From a virus: DNA of 32,886 bases. The notes beneath the pieces are model-generated. The model worked only from the letters and a program-made list of their open reading frames with translations, did not search any database and was not told where the DNA came from. The stretch lies in IMG/VR virus record IMGVR_UViG_3300024294_000605, positions 1 to 32,886 of that record; one strand, given 5' to 3'. The translations under genes and the position numbers were made by a program. Shown one piece after another: positions 7,667 through 16,943 of this stretch (its first letter is position 1; every line of letters starts with the position of its first letter).

Positions 7667-9616
7667 ATGGTAACAGGATATACTGCAAACGCAAACGGAG
7701 ATCAACTCATAGCATCCCTACAAGATCCTTTTCAGAACGTAATAAAGATTACGGATTGGGAAATTATAGCAGGTTTAACAACACCACAGACAAAGGGTGT
7801 AGTTATATTGAATGCAGGATCTCCAACAGTAATAGGAATGGGAACAGATTTTACATTTCTAGCCAATGGTGATGAAATTGTATTAGGAAATAAGATATTT
7901 CAAATTAGTTCCGTACCAGACGCATACACCCTGGAATTAACAACGTCACCCCAGTTTTCAACACAACCATCTGGAATAGAATTTTTCTTAGTTCCTAATG
8001 AATTAAATAAATTTGATTATGAATTTAGATGGTCACAGACTGGTGGATCTTTTTCAGAATTTTCAGAATTAAATAAAACTTCAAACATCGGAGATTTATT
8101 CAGTTTAGATTTTAATAATACACTTCCACTTTACATTGACCTAAAAGCAGAAGTATCTTCATTATCCGGAGGTAACTCTTTATCTCTTATTTCAATCACA
8201 TATACTACACAGACTGAAGACGGTATTGTTGAAGCATGTCCTAACTTTTGTGTTGAGTGTTTAGATCCCTTTTCAATGGACGGATGTGCAAACATTATCG
8301 TAGAAGAATGTAATGATAATTTATTTAATCCATATAATTTAAGTAAATCTACTAAATTTGTAAAACAAATCACAGGATTAGTAAGCAATATATTTGGCCA
8401 TGAAGTAAACTATTTTAGAACTGAACCAGATATGAGAACAGAAGATGTTACTCTTATGGAATATAGTTTACATGATGTAGTAGATAATAAAAACATAAAG
8501 ATATTAGTCCCGGGAAATGAATTTCCTGAAGAAAGTATAACTTTCGATATATTCGGAATGGATTTTGCAGACTTTGAAATTCACATTACTCAAGAAGAAT
8601 TTGATAGAGCGTTTGGTGAAAGAGATTCTCAAGGAAATTTAATAAAAAGCAGATATCCTAGATCTAAGGATTACATGTATATTCCTATTATTAATAGAAT
8701 GTATGAAGTTCATACCATAGCTTTAGCTGACGAGTTTAATAAGACCAATTCATACTGGAGAGTAATGCTGAAGAAATATCAAGAAAGAACTTCAGTTAAT
8801 AAAAATACATTCAACGCCGCAACTGACACGTTAACCACTGGAATCGAAGAAGTTTTTGGAGAAAGACAAAGGGAAGAGCAGGAAAAGGTTTCGAATCCGC
8901 AGCAATTTCAAACAGTTATTTCTACACACAAGGATGGTATTAGAAATTTCTATAATAAAGATTTACAAATAATAGATTTTGAATTAAAAAACAGATGGAC
9001 AATTGTTAGTAAAAATTATTATGACTTATCTGGAGTAGCGGAAGGAGATTTATGTATCGAATATGATGCACCATCTAGTCTAGAAACAGGCAAAAACATG
9101 GCAATTTCCGGATGGTTTAATCCACAGTTTGAAATTGGAAGTGGAGATCATTTCATAATAGGAGATCCAACCGCGCTTACAGGATTTAAAACTTATTTAA
9201 ACGATTCAGAATTTAAAATAATGGTTAATGGAAATACAGTTACATTTAACCACGGCCTTTCTTTAGAAAAAAGATGGTATGGATTTACTTTAAATATAAG
9301 TAATGAATTTTCCACAACTAGTTTAAGTATTTATAACTTAAATGAATCTGGATTACCTCAAAGCGCAACCTCTCAATTAACTGAAGTGTTTAATGAAGTT
9401 AAACCTTCGGGCTTAGTTTGGAACTCTAATTCTAATTTCCAAATAAGAGGAAATAGTATGTATATGACCAACATTAGAGTATTCGATCAAATGATAGAAG
9501 AAGAACAAAGATCTAATATATTAAATCAATATATAGTTAGAGATAATCAACTTGCTAAATTAATAGACAATGCAATACCTAGTATTGGGTTTCAGAAATT
9601 TAGACACACTAGGTAA
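7667..9616 (+). CDS. Neck-type structural protein (gp14-like core) with C-terminal lectin-like domain
   Basis: 649 residues, three apparent parts. Residues ~1-200 are beta-rich (GTDFTFLANGDEIVLGNKIF) and end in a cysteine cluster (CPNFCVECLDPFSMDGC, then VEEC). Residues ~225-400 resemble the T4 gp14 neck core: HEVNYFRTEPD, ITFDIFGMDF, DYMYIPIINRMYEV and SYWRVMLKKYQ correspond in order to gp14 ECYYVPRE, FSNFGM, GDLIYFPM..LFEI and PFYQLG. Residues ~430-640 look like a LamG/concanavalin-type sandwich (MAISGWFNPQF, IMVNGNTV, MYMTNIRVFDQMIEEEQ). T4 gp14 is only 256 residues, so this would be an elaborated neck or collar protein with a possible glycan-binding module. Its position just before terminase genes matches T4 order (13-14-15-16-17). 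The gp14 match is by eye. Confidence 0.5.
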   Translation: MVTGYTANANGDQLIASLQDPFQNVIKITDWEIIAGLTTPQTKGVVILNAGSPTVIGMGTDFTFLANGDEIVLGNKIFQISSVPDAYTLELTTSPQFSTQPSGIEFFLVPNELNKFDYEFRWSQTGGSFSEFSELNKTSNIGDLFSLDFNNTLPLYIDLKAEVSSLSGGNSLSLISITYTTQTEDGIVEACPNFCVECLDPFSMDGCANIIVEECNDNLFNPYNLSKSTKFVKQITGLVSNIFGHEVNYFRTEPDMRTEDVTLMEYSLHDVVDNKNIKILVPGNEFPEESITFDIFGMDFADFEIHITQEEFDRAFGERDSQGNLIKSRYPRSKDYMYIPIINRMYEVHTIALADEFNKTNSYWRVMLKKYQERTSVNKNTFNAATDTLTTGIEEVFGERQREEQEKVSNPQQFQTVISTHKDGIRNFYNKDLQIIDFELKNRWTIVSKNYYDLSGVAEGDLCIEYDAPSSLETGKNMAISGWFNPQFEIGSGDHFIIGDPTALTGFKTYLNDSEFKIMVNGNTVTFNHGLSLEKRWYGFTLNISNEFSTTSLSIYNLNESGLPQSATSQLTEVFNEVKPSGLVWNSNSNFQIRGNSMYMTNIRVFDQMIEEEQRSNILNQYIVRDNQLAKLIDNAIPSIGFQKFRHTR

Positions 9617-9620
9617 TTAG

Positions 9621-9629
9621 GATATATAA
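9621..9629 (+). promoter_or_regulatory. Candidate late promoter GATATATAA
   Basis: The motif ends 19 nt before the small-terminase ATG. It lies inside a short palindrome, AGGAT-ATATA-ATCCT, which could instead or additionally be an operator or RNA hairpin. Confidence 0.5.
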
Positions 9630-9648
9630 TCCTATAAAACAATAACTT

Positions 9649-10299
9649 ATGTCAGAAGAAAAGAAGTCAATAAAAGACCAAGCAGAAGATATTAGAAAAG
9701 AGCTTGATGAACTTATTGGTGAAAGTGTAGATATAACAGAGGCTACGGATACTGATCCAGCGTTTCTTCCACTTCAACCAAAGGAAGTTCTTCCATCATT
9801 TGGAGAACTTAAAACAAGATCTACTAAAACAGCTAAGAAAACTATAACAGCCCTTATGAAATTTTATCTTGCAGAAGATATAATTGAAAAGGATGAATAT
9901 ATCGCTGCTAAGAAAAAGATGGATGAGATGACAATGTCTTCTTTAGTTTATCAATTACAAGCAGGTGAAAGAGCTCTTACAACACTATTAGAAACTATCG
10001 AAGATGGCGAATTAGCTCCAAGAATGTTTGAAGTTCTTGCAACTTTACAGAAATCAATGCTAGATATTATTAAATCCCAAACAATGTATTTAATGGCAAC
10101 TGAAGAAAGTGCTAAACGAATTTCTAGAGATATAGAAATTTACAAGAAAAGAGATGATGTTAGGGAAATAGAAGAATCAGGAGGTTCCACTGGTGATTCT
10201 GCGGTTCAAAGAGGAACTAAAGATCTTATGAGAATGATTCGTTCTGGAATCGATTCAGAAACTCAAGATATCGAAGATGTAGAACCTAACGAAGAATAA
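9649..10299 (+). CDS. 16: Terminase small subunit, gp16-like
   Basis: 216 residues, helical and acidic. The segment GERALTTLLETIEDGELAPRMFEVLATLQKSML matches in pattern the central helices of T4-like gp16 (ALD..LE.A....HPRAFEVFA.....), which form the DNA-recognition ring subunit. It lies 2 nt before the large-terminase gene, as expected. It is somewhat longer than T4 gp16 (164), with a Lys/Glu-rich N-terminus and an acidic C-terminal tail. The role is to select phage DNA and stimulate the packaging motor. It has its own late-type motif upstream. Confidence 0.75.
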   Translation: MSEEKKSIKDQAEDIRKELDELIGESVDITEATDTDPAFLPLQPKEVLPSFGELKTRSTKTAKKTITALMKFYLAEDIIEKDEYIAAKKKMDEMTMSSLVYQLQAGERALTTLLETIEDGELAPRMFEVLATLQKSMLDIIKSQTMYLMATEESAKRISRDIEIYKKRDDVREIEESGGSTGDSAVQRGTKDLMRMIRSGIDSETQDIEDVEPNEE

Positions 10300-10301
10300 C
10301 A

Positions 10302-12128
10302 ATGAGCGATTACGTAGGAGATAATATGTGGATTCCGAAAGGAGACAAAAGCGATCCTGGTCAAAAGCTGGTATGGTCGACTAAGAATGTTGATGATCTT
10401 TTAGTAGCACTAGATAAAGGATATCGCCCACAAGTTTCTATGCCCTTTTATGAGGGTAAGCAGTTTTTACGTAAGGGTAATATTGTATTTGAATATACTG
10501 AAGAGGAAATTGCAGAGCTGGCTAAATGCGCAAATGATATTGTTTATTTTGCAGAAAAGTATGCAGTAGTAATGACAGATGAAGGTATTCAACAGGTGAA
10601 ACTTAGAGAATATCAAAAAGAATTATTACATAACTTTCAAAACGAAAGATTTAATATTGTATTAGCGGCCAGACAAATGGGTAAAACTGTAACGGCTTCT
10701 ATTTTTAATGCATGGTATGTTACATTTAACTATGATAAAACTACTCTTCTTTTAGCTAATAAATCAGATTCAACAAAAGAAATTATAGATAAAGCAAAGG
10801 TAGTTATTGAAAACCTTCCTTTCTTTATGAAACCAGGTATTATTAAGTATGACGTTATGAATGTACGTTCAGATAATGGATGTAGATTAGTAGGTCAATC
10901 AACTACCGCAAAATCAGGTATTGGTTTTACTATTCATAACTTATATCTTGATGAGTTCGCACACATTCATCCAACTATAGTTGATTCATTCTATGAAAAT
11001 GTATATCCTACATTATCAGCTTCTAAGGTATCTAGAATTAATATTACTTCAACACCGAATGGATTTAATAAATTCTATGAAATTTATGCAGGTGCTGAAA
11101 AAGGAGAAAATGAATATACACCAACGAGAGTTGATTGGTGGCAGCATCCGGATAGAGATGATGCATGGTATGAAAGAGAACTTGGAAACTTAGGTTCTGA
11201 AGAAGCCTTTAATAGACAATATGGAAATGAATTCGTAAGTTCTTCTAATCTATTATTAAGCCCAATGGTTATGAAAACCATGAGAAAGAATTCACATGAA
11301 TTTATATGGCATGATTTAGAAGATTTCGAAAATATACAAATAGATACAAAGGGAGTTTTAGGATTTCATAAAGACTTCGATCCTGAAGGAGCAAAAGAAT
11401 CTAATAGATTTTATTTGTTTTCAGTAGACATCGCAGAAGGCAACGGAGGTGATTACTCTGTAATTAATGTTTTCGAAGTAGAACCAATGGAAGATAAGGA
11501 CATTATTGATGCAGTGACACCCGGTGCAATGTATGACTTTTTTAGATTGAATCAAGTGGCAGTCTTTAGATCTAATGAACATGTTATTGAAGATTTTGCA
11601 AAGGTTCTATATACATTAGCTGTTGAGATATTTAATCCTGAAAATGTTAAGATGATTATAGAATTCAATACATACGGTTCTATCTTATTGAAATATTTAC
11701 AAACAGTTTATCCTTCAAGAAATGAATTTGAAGACGAGATGGTATTAAGGTTTAAACATAGACATGATTCAAGAGCCTTAAAACCAGGTATAAAATTAAA
11801 AGCAGATAACAAATCAGTGTTTTGCCAAAATTTTAAAAAATTAATTGAAAATAATAGAATAAAAATAAATGACACAGAAACTGTAAATGAAGCAAGTCTT
11901 TTCGGTAGTCTTAAAAATGGAAGCTATGGTGCTCAAATGGGTAATGATGATATCATTATGACAGGAATCACTGCCACTGAATTTTTTAACACTACAGATT
12001 ATGCAGATTACATCGAAGAATTGCTAGATTTTATAGATCCTGAAAAGTATAAATTAATGGAAACTACTCTATATCAACAAAACGATTCAGCCGGAGATAT
12101 GCAGTATGATATTTATGATCTTATATAG
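10302..12128 (+). CDS. 17: Terminase large subunit, gp17-like packaging ATPase/nuclease
   Basis: 608 residues (T4 gp17: 610). The Walker A motif AARQMGKT is at residues 122-129, like T4 SRQLGKT. Walker B LYLDEF is near 214-219 with catalytic E218. The coupling motif ITSTPNG follows. The C-terminal RNase H-fold nuclease begins at FSVDIAEGNGGDYSVI (D376) and continues with a second acidic site around IEFNTYG and a late aspartate in GNDDIIM. The protein pumps DNA into the prohead and cuts concatemers. It starts 2 nt after the small-subunit gene. Shadow frames inside it on both strands are not genes. Confidence 0.95.
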   Translation: MSDYVGDNMWIPKGDKSDPGQKLVWSTKNVDDLLVALDKGYRPQVSMPFYEGKQFLRKGNIVFEYTEEEIAELAKCANDIVYFAEKYAVVMTDEGIQQVKLREYQKELLHNFQNERFNIVLAARQMGKTVTASIFNAWYVTFNYDKTTLLLANKSDSTKEIIDKAKVVIENLPFFMKPGIIKYDVMNVRSDNGCRLVGQSTTAKSGIGFTIHNLYLDEFAHIHPTIVDSFYENVYPTLSASKVSRINITSTPNGFNKFYEIYAGAEKGENEYTPTRVDWWQHPDRDDAWYERELGNLGSEEAFNRQYGNEFVSSSNLLLSPMVMKTMRKNSHEFIWHDLEDFENIQIDTKGVLGFHKDFDPEGAKESNRFYLFSVDIAEGNGGDYSVINVFEVEPMEDKDIIDAVTPGAMYDFFRLNQVAVFRSNEHVIEDFAKVLYTLAVEIFNPENVKMIIEFNTYGSILLKYLQTVYPSRNEFEDEMVLRFKHRHDSRALKPGIKLKADNKSVFCQNFKKLIENNRIKINDTETVNEASLFGSLKNGSYGAQMGNDDIIMTGITATEFFNTTDYADYIEELLDFIDPEKYKLMETTLYQQNDSAGDMQYDIYDLI

Positions 12129-12149
12129 ACTAAACTCCAGATTTACACG

Positions 12150-12158
12150 GATATATAG
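12150..12158 (+). promoter_or_regulatory. Candidate late promoter GATATATAG
   Basis: The motif ends 32 nt before the sheath ATG in a 62-nt intergenic gap. The leader between motif and start is almost all A and T. Confidence 0.55.
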
Positions 12159-12190
12159 ATTAACAAATAAAAAAATAAAATTAAATAACT

Positions 12191-14857
12191 ATGGCACTAA
12201 GTCCTCAATTATTACAATTCAAGAGTTCAGGCGTTTACAGATTGGAATTTGATAAATCTCAAACTGCTAATATTGACGTTTCTACTCTTAGGCTGGTTGT
12301 TGGTCACTCAAGAAAGGGACCTTATAATACACCAGTATTAATCGAAAACGTTGAAGCATTCATTCAAGTATATGGAAACATTGACAAATCGTTAGAGAAA
12401 AAAGGAATGTTCTTCCACAGATCAGCTAAAGCTGCTCTTTCAAGAGGACCTATCCTAGCTCTTAACCTTGCTCAATTTGGAGTAAATGATTTAGCTTCAG
12501 CTGCACAAATTTCAACAAACGGATCATATGAATCTGATCCAGTATCGAATAGATATTCAGCGCCGCTTCCAACGGATGTAGCATTTGAAGTAGGTGATCC
12601 TATTCCAGATACAGGATCTGTTCCAGTTGCAACTGCTATTACAGACGCTGCAGCAGCTACACTTTCAGTAGACGGTTTAACTTTAACACTAGCAGGTGTA
12701 GATTTAACATCTAGCCTAGCAGGTACTTTCTATTTACTTTCAGATGCAGGTAATGAACCTCATATTGCAGCAACAGCTGCGTTTGATGGTACAGATACTG
12801 TAATTACAGCTTTAGCTGCTATCAATACAGCTCACGGTGGTGGTTCAACAAGTTTTGATATTTATGACAGTGCAGCGACTATTGCTCCCGATCAGTATAC
12901 TCTAGCACAAGTTGAAGCTGATACGTTTTATACTTATCCTTCACTAGGTCATCAGACTGGAGACTATACTTATTCAAGTTTCTTTGACACTGATAAATTT
13001 ATGATTCCTTCTGATGAGAAATTATTACAAACATTAGGTGAAGATGCTAACCAAGTTTTAAACTTTGTTAATATTAAACAAACACCAATCACAGTTTTCA
13101 CAAGAAAAGCGCAAGATACGGCTGGATTTGATGTTACTGCAAGAGAATGGTATGGAGAAGGAAATGTTCCAGCATATTTAAATGACAAAGATTTAATGTC
13201 AGATTATATGATTGATGTATTTGTATTCAAAGGTCAATTTGATGCTGCAGCAATGGACACCGATCCAGTTTATGGATTTTACTTCGACAGTAAAGGTTTA
13301 AGAAAAGAGCTAATAGAACAATTTGCAAATTTAAGACAAGTTGAAATGATAGGTTCTTATTCTGGTTCAATGCTTCCAGGTTTTAAAGACTTAGAAGGAA
13401 GAAACGTATATATCGAAACAATGATTAACGCTGAAGCAAGAAGAACAGGTTTATTCTGTGCAATTGCTGAAGATTTAGTAACTGATGAATCTGGAGATAC
13501 TCCAATTGATTTAGTTGGTCACACATTTGACGAAGACGGATCAGATCAAGTAGTATTATCTTACGATGTTGAAATGAGATCAATAGCATTACCTAACGCT
13601 GATGTATATGCCGCGGAAGGAGAAGATGCAAAATTTACTTTTAACGATCCTAATCATCCAAAGCCAGAAATTACAAAAGGAAACTATATTAGAGTAGGTG
13701 AAAGATTAGCTTTAGTTAAACAAGTATCAGTTGAAAAAACAGATTTAGTAACTATATGGACTGTTAAATTATCAGAAGCAGCTCCTTTAGTAGCTCCTTC
13801 AGTTTATGTTGAATCTTTAGAAGATGCAGCTGAGTCATATACTCCATTTGTATTAAATGGTGCTCAAATTGAAGCAGAAACTATTTTCTCATGTTTAGAA
13901 GCTATTAAAGTAGGAACAGGATTAGCAACTGGTTTAGTAGATAAAGATGCAATCGAATTTAGATATATTGTTGATACATTTGGTTCTTTTGATAATCAAT
14001 TAAGAGATAAAATCCAATTATCTCAATTAGCAAAAGAAAGACAAAATGCATCAGCTATATTAAATGCACCAATGGTAAAAGATTTTAAAGCATCTACGGA
14101 TCCTTCATTTATCAATGCATTTAGCCAGTCATTCCAAACTTCATACATTCCAGAAGGAGGTAACTTAGATTTAAATCCAACATCCTTATACACATTACCA
14201 AGTATCGCAGATGGTGCAAATTACGCATTCTACTACGGTCCTGGTCTTATTGTAAGAGAAAATGGAAAAGACATCATGGTTCCACCAGCTGCGTATGTAT
14301 CTAATAACTATATTGATAAATACACAGATGCTTTACCATGGTCAATTGTTGCTGGTCCTAGAAGAGGAGTTGTTGCTGGCCCTAATGTTGTAGGTGCTGA
14401 ATACTCTTTTGACAAAGCAGACAGAGACATTTTAGAGCCATTTGGTTATAATCCAATTGTATTCCAAAGAGGAGTTGGTTTAACTATCTTAGGAAATAAA
14501 ACTGCACAGCAGTCTATTAAATCATCACTATCTTCAGCTCACGTTAGAGAAGTGTTAATTTACATTCAAGATGCAATGGCAGATATCCTTAAAGATTACG
14601 TATTCGAATTTAACAATGCACAAACTAGATTAGAAATCAAAACTCTAGCAGATTCATTAATGGAATCAGTTAGACAAGATGGTGGTGTATACGATTTCAA
14701 AAACGTAATGGATCAATCAAATAACACAGGTGAGGTAATTGACAACAACATAGGTATCATAGATACATTTGTTGAGCCAGTTAAAGGTTTAGAAATAGTT
14801 GTGCATAGAACAACAATTTTAAATACTGGTGAAATTTCAACCGGAAACTTTAGTTAA
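12191..14857 (+). CDS. 18: Contractile tail sheath protein, gp18-like
   Basis: 888 residues, against 659 in T4. The N-terminus (LSPQLLQFKSSGVYRLEFD, then LVVGHSRKGPYNTPVLI) is the typical sheath start. The C-terminal third (VFQRGVGLTILGNKTAQ, HVREVLIYIQDAMADILKDYVFEFN, then a GLEIVVHRTTILNTGE end) is the conserved sheath core that interlocks subunits. Extra length lies mainly around residues ~115-260, an Ala/Thr/Asp-rich beta domain probably displayed on the tail surface. It forms the contractile outer cylinder that drives the tube through the host envelope. The tube gene follows behind another late-type motif. Confidence 0.93.
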   Translation: MALSPQLLQFKSSGVYRLEFDKSQTANIDVSTLRLVVGHSRKGPYNTPVLIENVEAFIQVYGNIDKSLEKKGMFFHRSAKAALSRGPILALNLAQFGVNDLASAAQISTNGSYESDPVSNRYSAPLPTDVAFEVGDPIPDTGSVPVATAITDAAAATLSVDGLTLTLAGVDLTSSLAGTFYLLSDAGNEPHIAATAAFDGTDTVITALAAINTAHGGGSTSFDIYDSAATIAPDQYTLAQVEADTFYTYPSLGHQTGDYTYSSFFDTDKFMIPSDEKLLQTLGEDANQVLNFVNIKQTPITVFTRKAQDTAGFDVTAREWYGEGNVPAYLNDKDLMSDYMIDVFVFKGQFDAAAMDTDPVYGFYFDSKGLRKELIEQFANLRQVEMIGSYSGSMLPGFKDLEGRNVYIETMINAEARRTGLFCAIAEDLVTDESGDTPIDLVGHTFDEDGSDQVVLSYDVEMRSIALPNADVYAAEGEDAKFTFNDPNHPKPEITKGNYIRVGERLALVKQVSVEKTDLVTIWTVKLSEAAPLVAPSVYVESLEDAAESYTPFVLNGAQIEAETIFSCLEAIKVGTGLATGLVDKDAIEFRYIVDTFGSFDNQLRDKIQLSQLAKERQNASAILNAPMVKDFKASTDPSFINAFSQSFQTSYIPEGGNLDLNPTSLYTLPSIADGANYAFYYGPGLIVRENGKDIMVPPAAYVSNNYIDKYTDALPWSIVAGPRRGVVAGPNVVGAEYSFDKADRDILEPFGYNPIVFQRGVGLTILGNKTAQQSIKSSLSSAHVREVLIYIQDAMADILKDYVFEFNNAQTRLEIKTLADSLMESVRQDGGVYDFKNVMDQSNNTGEVIDNNIGIIDTFVEPVKGLEIVVHRTTILNTGEISTGNFS

Positions 14858-14860
14858 GAA

Positions 14861-14869
14861 GATATATAA
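14861..14869 (+). promoter_or_regulatory. Candidate late promoter GATATATAA
   Basis: The motif ends 24 nt before the tube ATG. A separate promoter for the tube gene would fit the need for a very high copy number. Confidence 0.5.
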
Positions 14870-14893
14870 TAAAAAATAAAACAATAAAGACTT

Positions 14894-15448
14894 ATGGCTT
14901 TACCACACTATTCACAAGATCAAACTAGTAAGGCGGGTAGACAATTCGAACCAGTACAAGGAAACTTATTTGAGGTAACTATTTTACCTCCAGCTGGCGT
15001 TTCTGATGCTCCACTATTACTACAACACGTTAACACTATTGGCGGGTTGGAATTATACAAAGATGCAGGTACCGTCGAACAGAAATACAAGTTCTCAAAA
15101 AGATCTTATGCTGGTATGCCAGATGATACTTCACTTACAGTGGCTATCAATTTCTCTTTGAACTTAAACGACGCTAACCAAGCTTATTTATATAAAACAA
15201 TGAGACAATGGTATAACTTAGCTTACAATCCACAAACTGGAGAAATGGGCTTAAAGAAAGACTATACTGGAACAATAGTAATCGTTCAATTTAACAGAGC
15301 TGGAGATATTTTCAGAACTGTAACATTAGAAGATTGCTGGATTTCTTCTGGACTTCCATTCACTAACGACTTAAGTTATGAATCTCCAGAAGCTGCTGCT
15401 TTAGACGTATCATGGAGATGTGATACCTTTAAAGAAGTATTAGCTTAA
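14894..15448 (+). CDS. 19: Tail tube protein, gp19-like
   Basis: 184 residues (T4 gp19: 163). It has the typical tube features: an N-terminal segment with NLFEVTILPPAG, a central beta region (YKFSKRSYAGMPDDTSLTVAINF), an Arg/Trp/Tyr segment (MRQWYNLAYNPQTGEMGLKKDY) and a C-terminal LEDCWISSGLPFTNDLSYES followed by VSWRCDTF. These correspond to the gp19-type beta-barrel that stacks as hexameric rings inside the sheath. Position right after the sheath gene is as in T4. A terminator follows. Confidence 0.92.
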   Translation: MALPHYSQDQTSKAGRQFEPVQGNLFEVTILPPAGVSDAPLLLQHVNTIGGLELYKDAGTVEQKYKFSKRSYAGMPDDTSLTVAINFSLNLNDANQAYLYKTMRQWYNLAYNPQTGEMGLKKDYTGTIVIVQFNRAGDIFRTVTLEDCWISSGLPFTNDLSYESPEAAALDVSWRCDTFKEVLA

Positions 15449-15459
15449 TTTATTAAAAG

Positions 15460-15491
15460 TAGGACGGCTTTAATTAGTTCGTCCTATTTTT
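15460..15491 (+). terminator. Intrinsic terminator after the tube gene
   Basis: TAGGACG (15460-15466) pairs with CGTCCTA (15480-15486) around a 13-nt loop, followed by five T. It would separate the sheath/tube transcripts from the next genes. Confidence 0.8.
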
Positions 15492-15525
15492 ATGAAACTA
15501 AAATATAATATAATGATATAATAAT

Positions 15526-15744
15526 ATGTCCAGTAAACTAACGAAGAAATTACAGGTATTACTCTCTGAAGAAGAAGTGTTTATCATAAACAGGATTATA
15601 CTAAACGAGGCGATTGAAAATGGAGAGAGACCGGTTTCAGTTTCGGCGTTTATCAGAGACTTAATAAGACAAGAAATAGATAAAAAAAGCGATCTTCAAA
15701 AGAGTTGGGATCGAAATAGAATTAAACAACTCAAATCTAAATAA
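15526..15744 (+). CDS. Small ribbon-helix-helix-like regulator
   Basis: 72 residues: a short beta-type N-terminus (TKKLQVLLSEEEVFIINRII), a helix, then VSVSAFIRDLIRQEIDKK, a pattern typical of Arc/MetJ/CopG-type ribbon-helix-helix proteins, and a basic tail. Such proteins bind DNA as dimers through the N-terminal strand. The gene stands alone between the tube terminator and the gp26-like gene (6-nt gap), so it heads a transcript with baseplate genes and may regulate them or itself. The leader is AT-rich (AATATAATATAATGATATAATA) and may include its promoter or operator. The fold is inferred; no target is known. Confidence 0.7.
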   Translation: MSSKLTKKLQVLLSEEEVFIINRIILNEAIENGERPVSVSAFIRDLIRQEIDKKSDLQKSWDRNRIKQLKSK

Positions 15745-15750
15745 TAAAAC

Positions 15751-16722
15751 ATGAGCAAAGACAAAAACAAAAAAGAAGAAGAAATCAATTTAGACGATCA
15801 ATACAAAGCTATTGTTGAAGCTAATGAGAACGAATCTTCAGTAGAATCAGAAGAGCCTAAGAATTTAGGTAAAGTTGATATGTCTAGATTTCAACCAGCT
15901 GAAGCAAAGGAAGCTGATTTTCATTTAGGATATCATTCAGTTAAAATAGATTCACTACCGTCAGGTGGAATGTTCTATACTCCAGATACTGAAATTTCTA
16001 TTAGATCTGCAAAGGTTGCAGAGATTAGACATTTCTCTACCATGGACGAAACCAACATTCTAGATGTAGATGAAAAATTAAATGCTATAGTAGAGTCATG
16101 TCTTAGAATAACTTCTAAGAAAAAAAGACTTTCATATAAGGATATTTTAGAAGAAGATAGATTTTGGTTAATTTTAGCAATCAGAGATTTAACTTTCCCT
16201 GAGCCTGAAAATGCATTAACTGTTAAGTATCAAGATAAGAGAGGTGTTTCTCACGATGCATCAATTGATAAGAAATATTTTCAATACTTTTCTATTCCAG
16301 AAGAATTAGATAAATATTACGATCAAGATAAAAGAACCTTTATTATTGAGACAAAATCATTTGGTAACATTGAAATGAGACCTCCTACAATTGGTCTAAT
16401 GCAAAAGGTTACTAAGTATATTAAAGAAAAGCAAGAAAAGGGATTACAGGCTGATCAGTCTTTAATTCAATTAATTCCATATCTATATACAGATTGGAGA
16501 GGCTTTGATGATAAATCAATCTTTAATTTTGAAGTAGAATTAAACGGATGGAACAATAGAAAATATGCTTTAGTATATAAACTCGCTGAAAAAATGAAAG
16601 TCGGAATTCAACCTGAGATGTTGGTAACGCATGAGGATGACGAGGTCCTCGTTCCGATTGGGTTTCGTGACGGAATCAAATCTATTTTCCTTGTTCAGGA
16701 TATCGCTGGAGAACTTCTTTAA
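15751..16722 (+). CDS. 26: Baseplate hub protein, gp26-like
   Basis: 323 residues. After an acidic, probably disordered N-terminal ~60 residues comes KIDSLPSGGMFYTPDTEISIRSAKVAEIRHFSTMDETNILD, the pattern I know from T4-like gp26 proteins (LPSKGLLYPE...I..KYMTAKEEDIL). The rest is mixed alpha/beta with an RDLTFPEPENALTVKY segment in the region corresponding to the gp26 middle. gp26 takes part in baseplate hub assembly. Its 3' end overlaps the next reading frame by about 90 nt. T4 gp26 is shorter (208), so the N-terminal extension and insertions are specific to this lineage. Confidence 0.65.
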   Translation: MSKDKNKKEEEINLDDQYKAIVEANENESSVESEEPKNLGKVDMSRFQPAEAKEADFHLGYHSVKIDSLPSGGMFYTPDTEISIRSAKVAEIRHFSTMDETNILDVDEKLNAIVESCLRITSKKKRLSYKDILEEDRFWLILAIRDLTFPEPENALTVKYQDKRGVSHDASIDKKYFQYFSIPEELDKYYDQDKRTFIIETKSFGNIEMRPPTIGLMQKVTKYIKEKQEKGLQADQSLIQLIPYLYTDWRGFDDKSIFNFEVELNGWNNRKYALVYKLAEKMKVGIQPEMLVTHEDDEVLVPIGFRDGIKSIFLVQDIAGELL

Positions 16723-16939
16723 AACTAAGTTCTACCTTTATAAGCATCTTTCAATACAACCCTCTGAACTTGAAAACATGGAATATTATGAATTCCATTA
16801 TATTGTCAAGGAGTTAATTGAAATGATTAAAGCTGAAAACGAAGCGAACAAAGGGCAAAATGATCAAACTAACGAGATGATGGGAAGTATGAAAATGCCT
16901 TCTTTCAAAATGCCAAGTTTCAACATGCCTAAAATGTAA
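16631..16939 (+). CDS. Overlapping baseplate/tail assembly partner (gp51-like position)
   Basis: 102 residues if started at the ATG at 16631; the first ~30 codons overlap the gp26-like gene in the +1 frame. The conserved-looking part begins near residue 29 (FFKTKFYLYKHLSIQPSELENMEYYEF) and continues with a helix and a Met/Pro/Phe tail (MPSFKMPSFNMPKM). In T4-like phages a small assembly factor often follows gp26, with a similar IQPSE..N..YYE pattern. The true start is uncertain: the ATG at 16631, a later internal start, or a +1 frameshift at the gp26 stop (CTT TAA). A terminator follows directly. Confidence 0.6.
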   Translation: MRMTRSSFRLGFVTESNLFSLFRISLENFFKTKFYLYKHLSIQPSELENMEYYEFHYIVKELIEMIKAENEANKGQNDQTNEMMGSMKMPSFKMPSFNMPKM

Positions 16940-16943
16940 TAGA

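Noticed and set aside
10981-11193. Plus-strand frame inside the large terminase gene
   Set aside because: Lies fully within a well-conserved gene in another frame and has no independent support.
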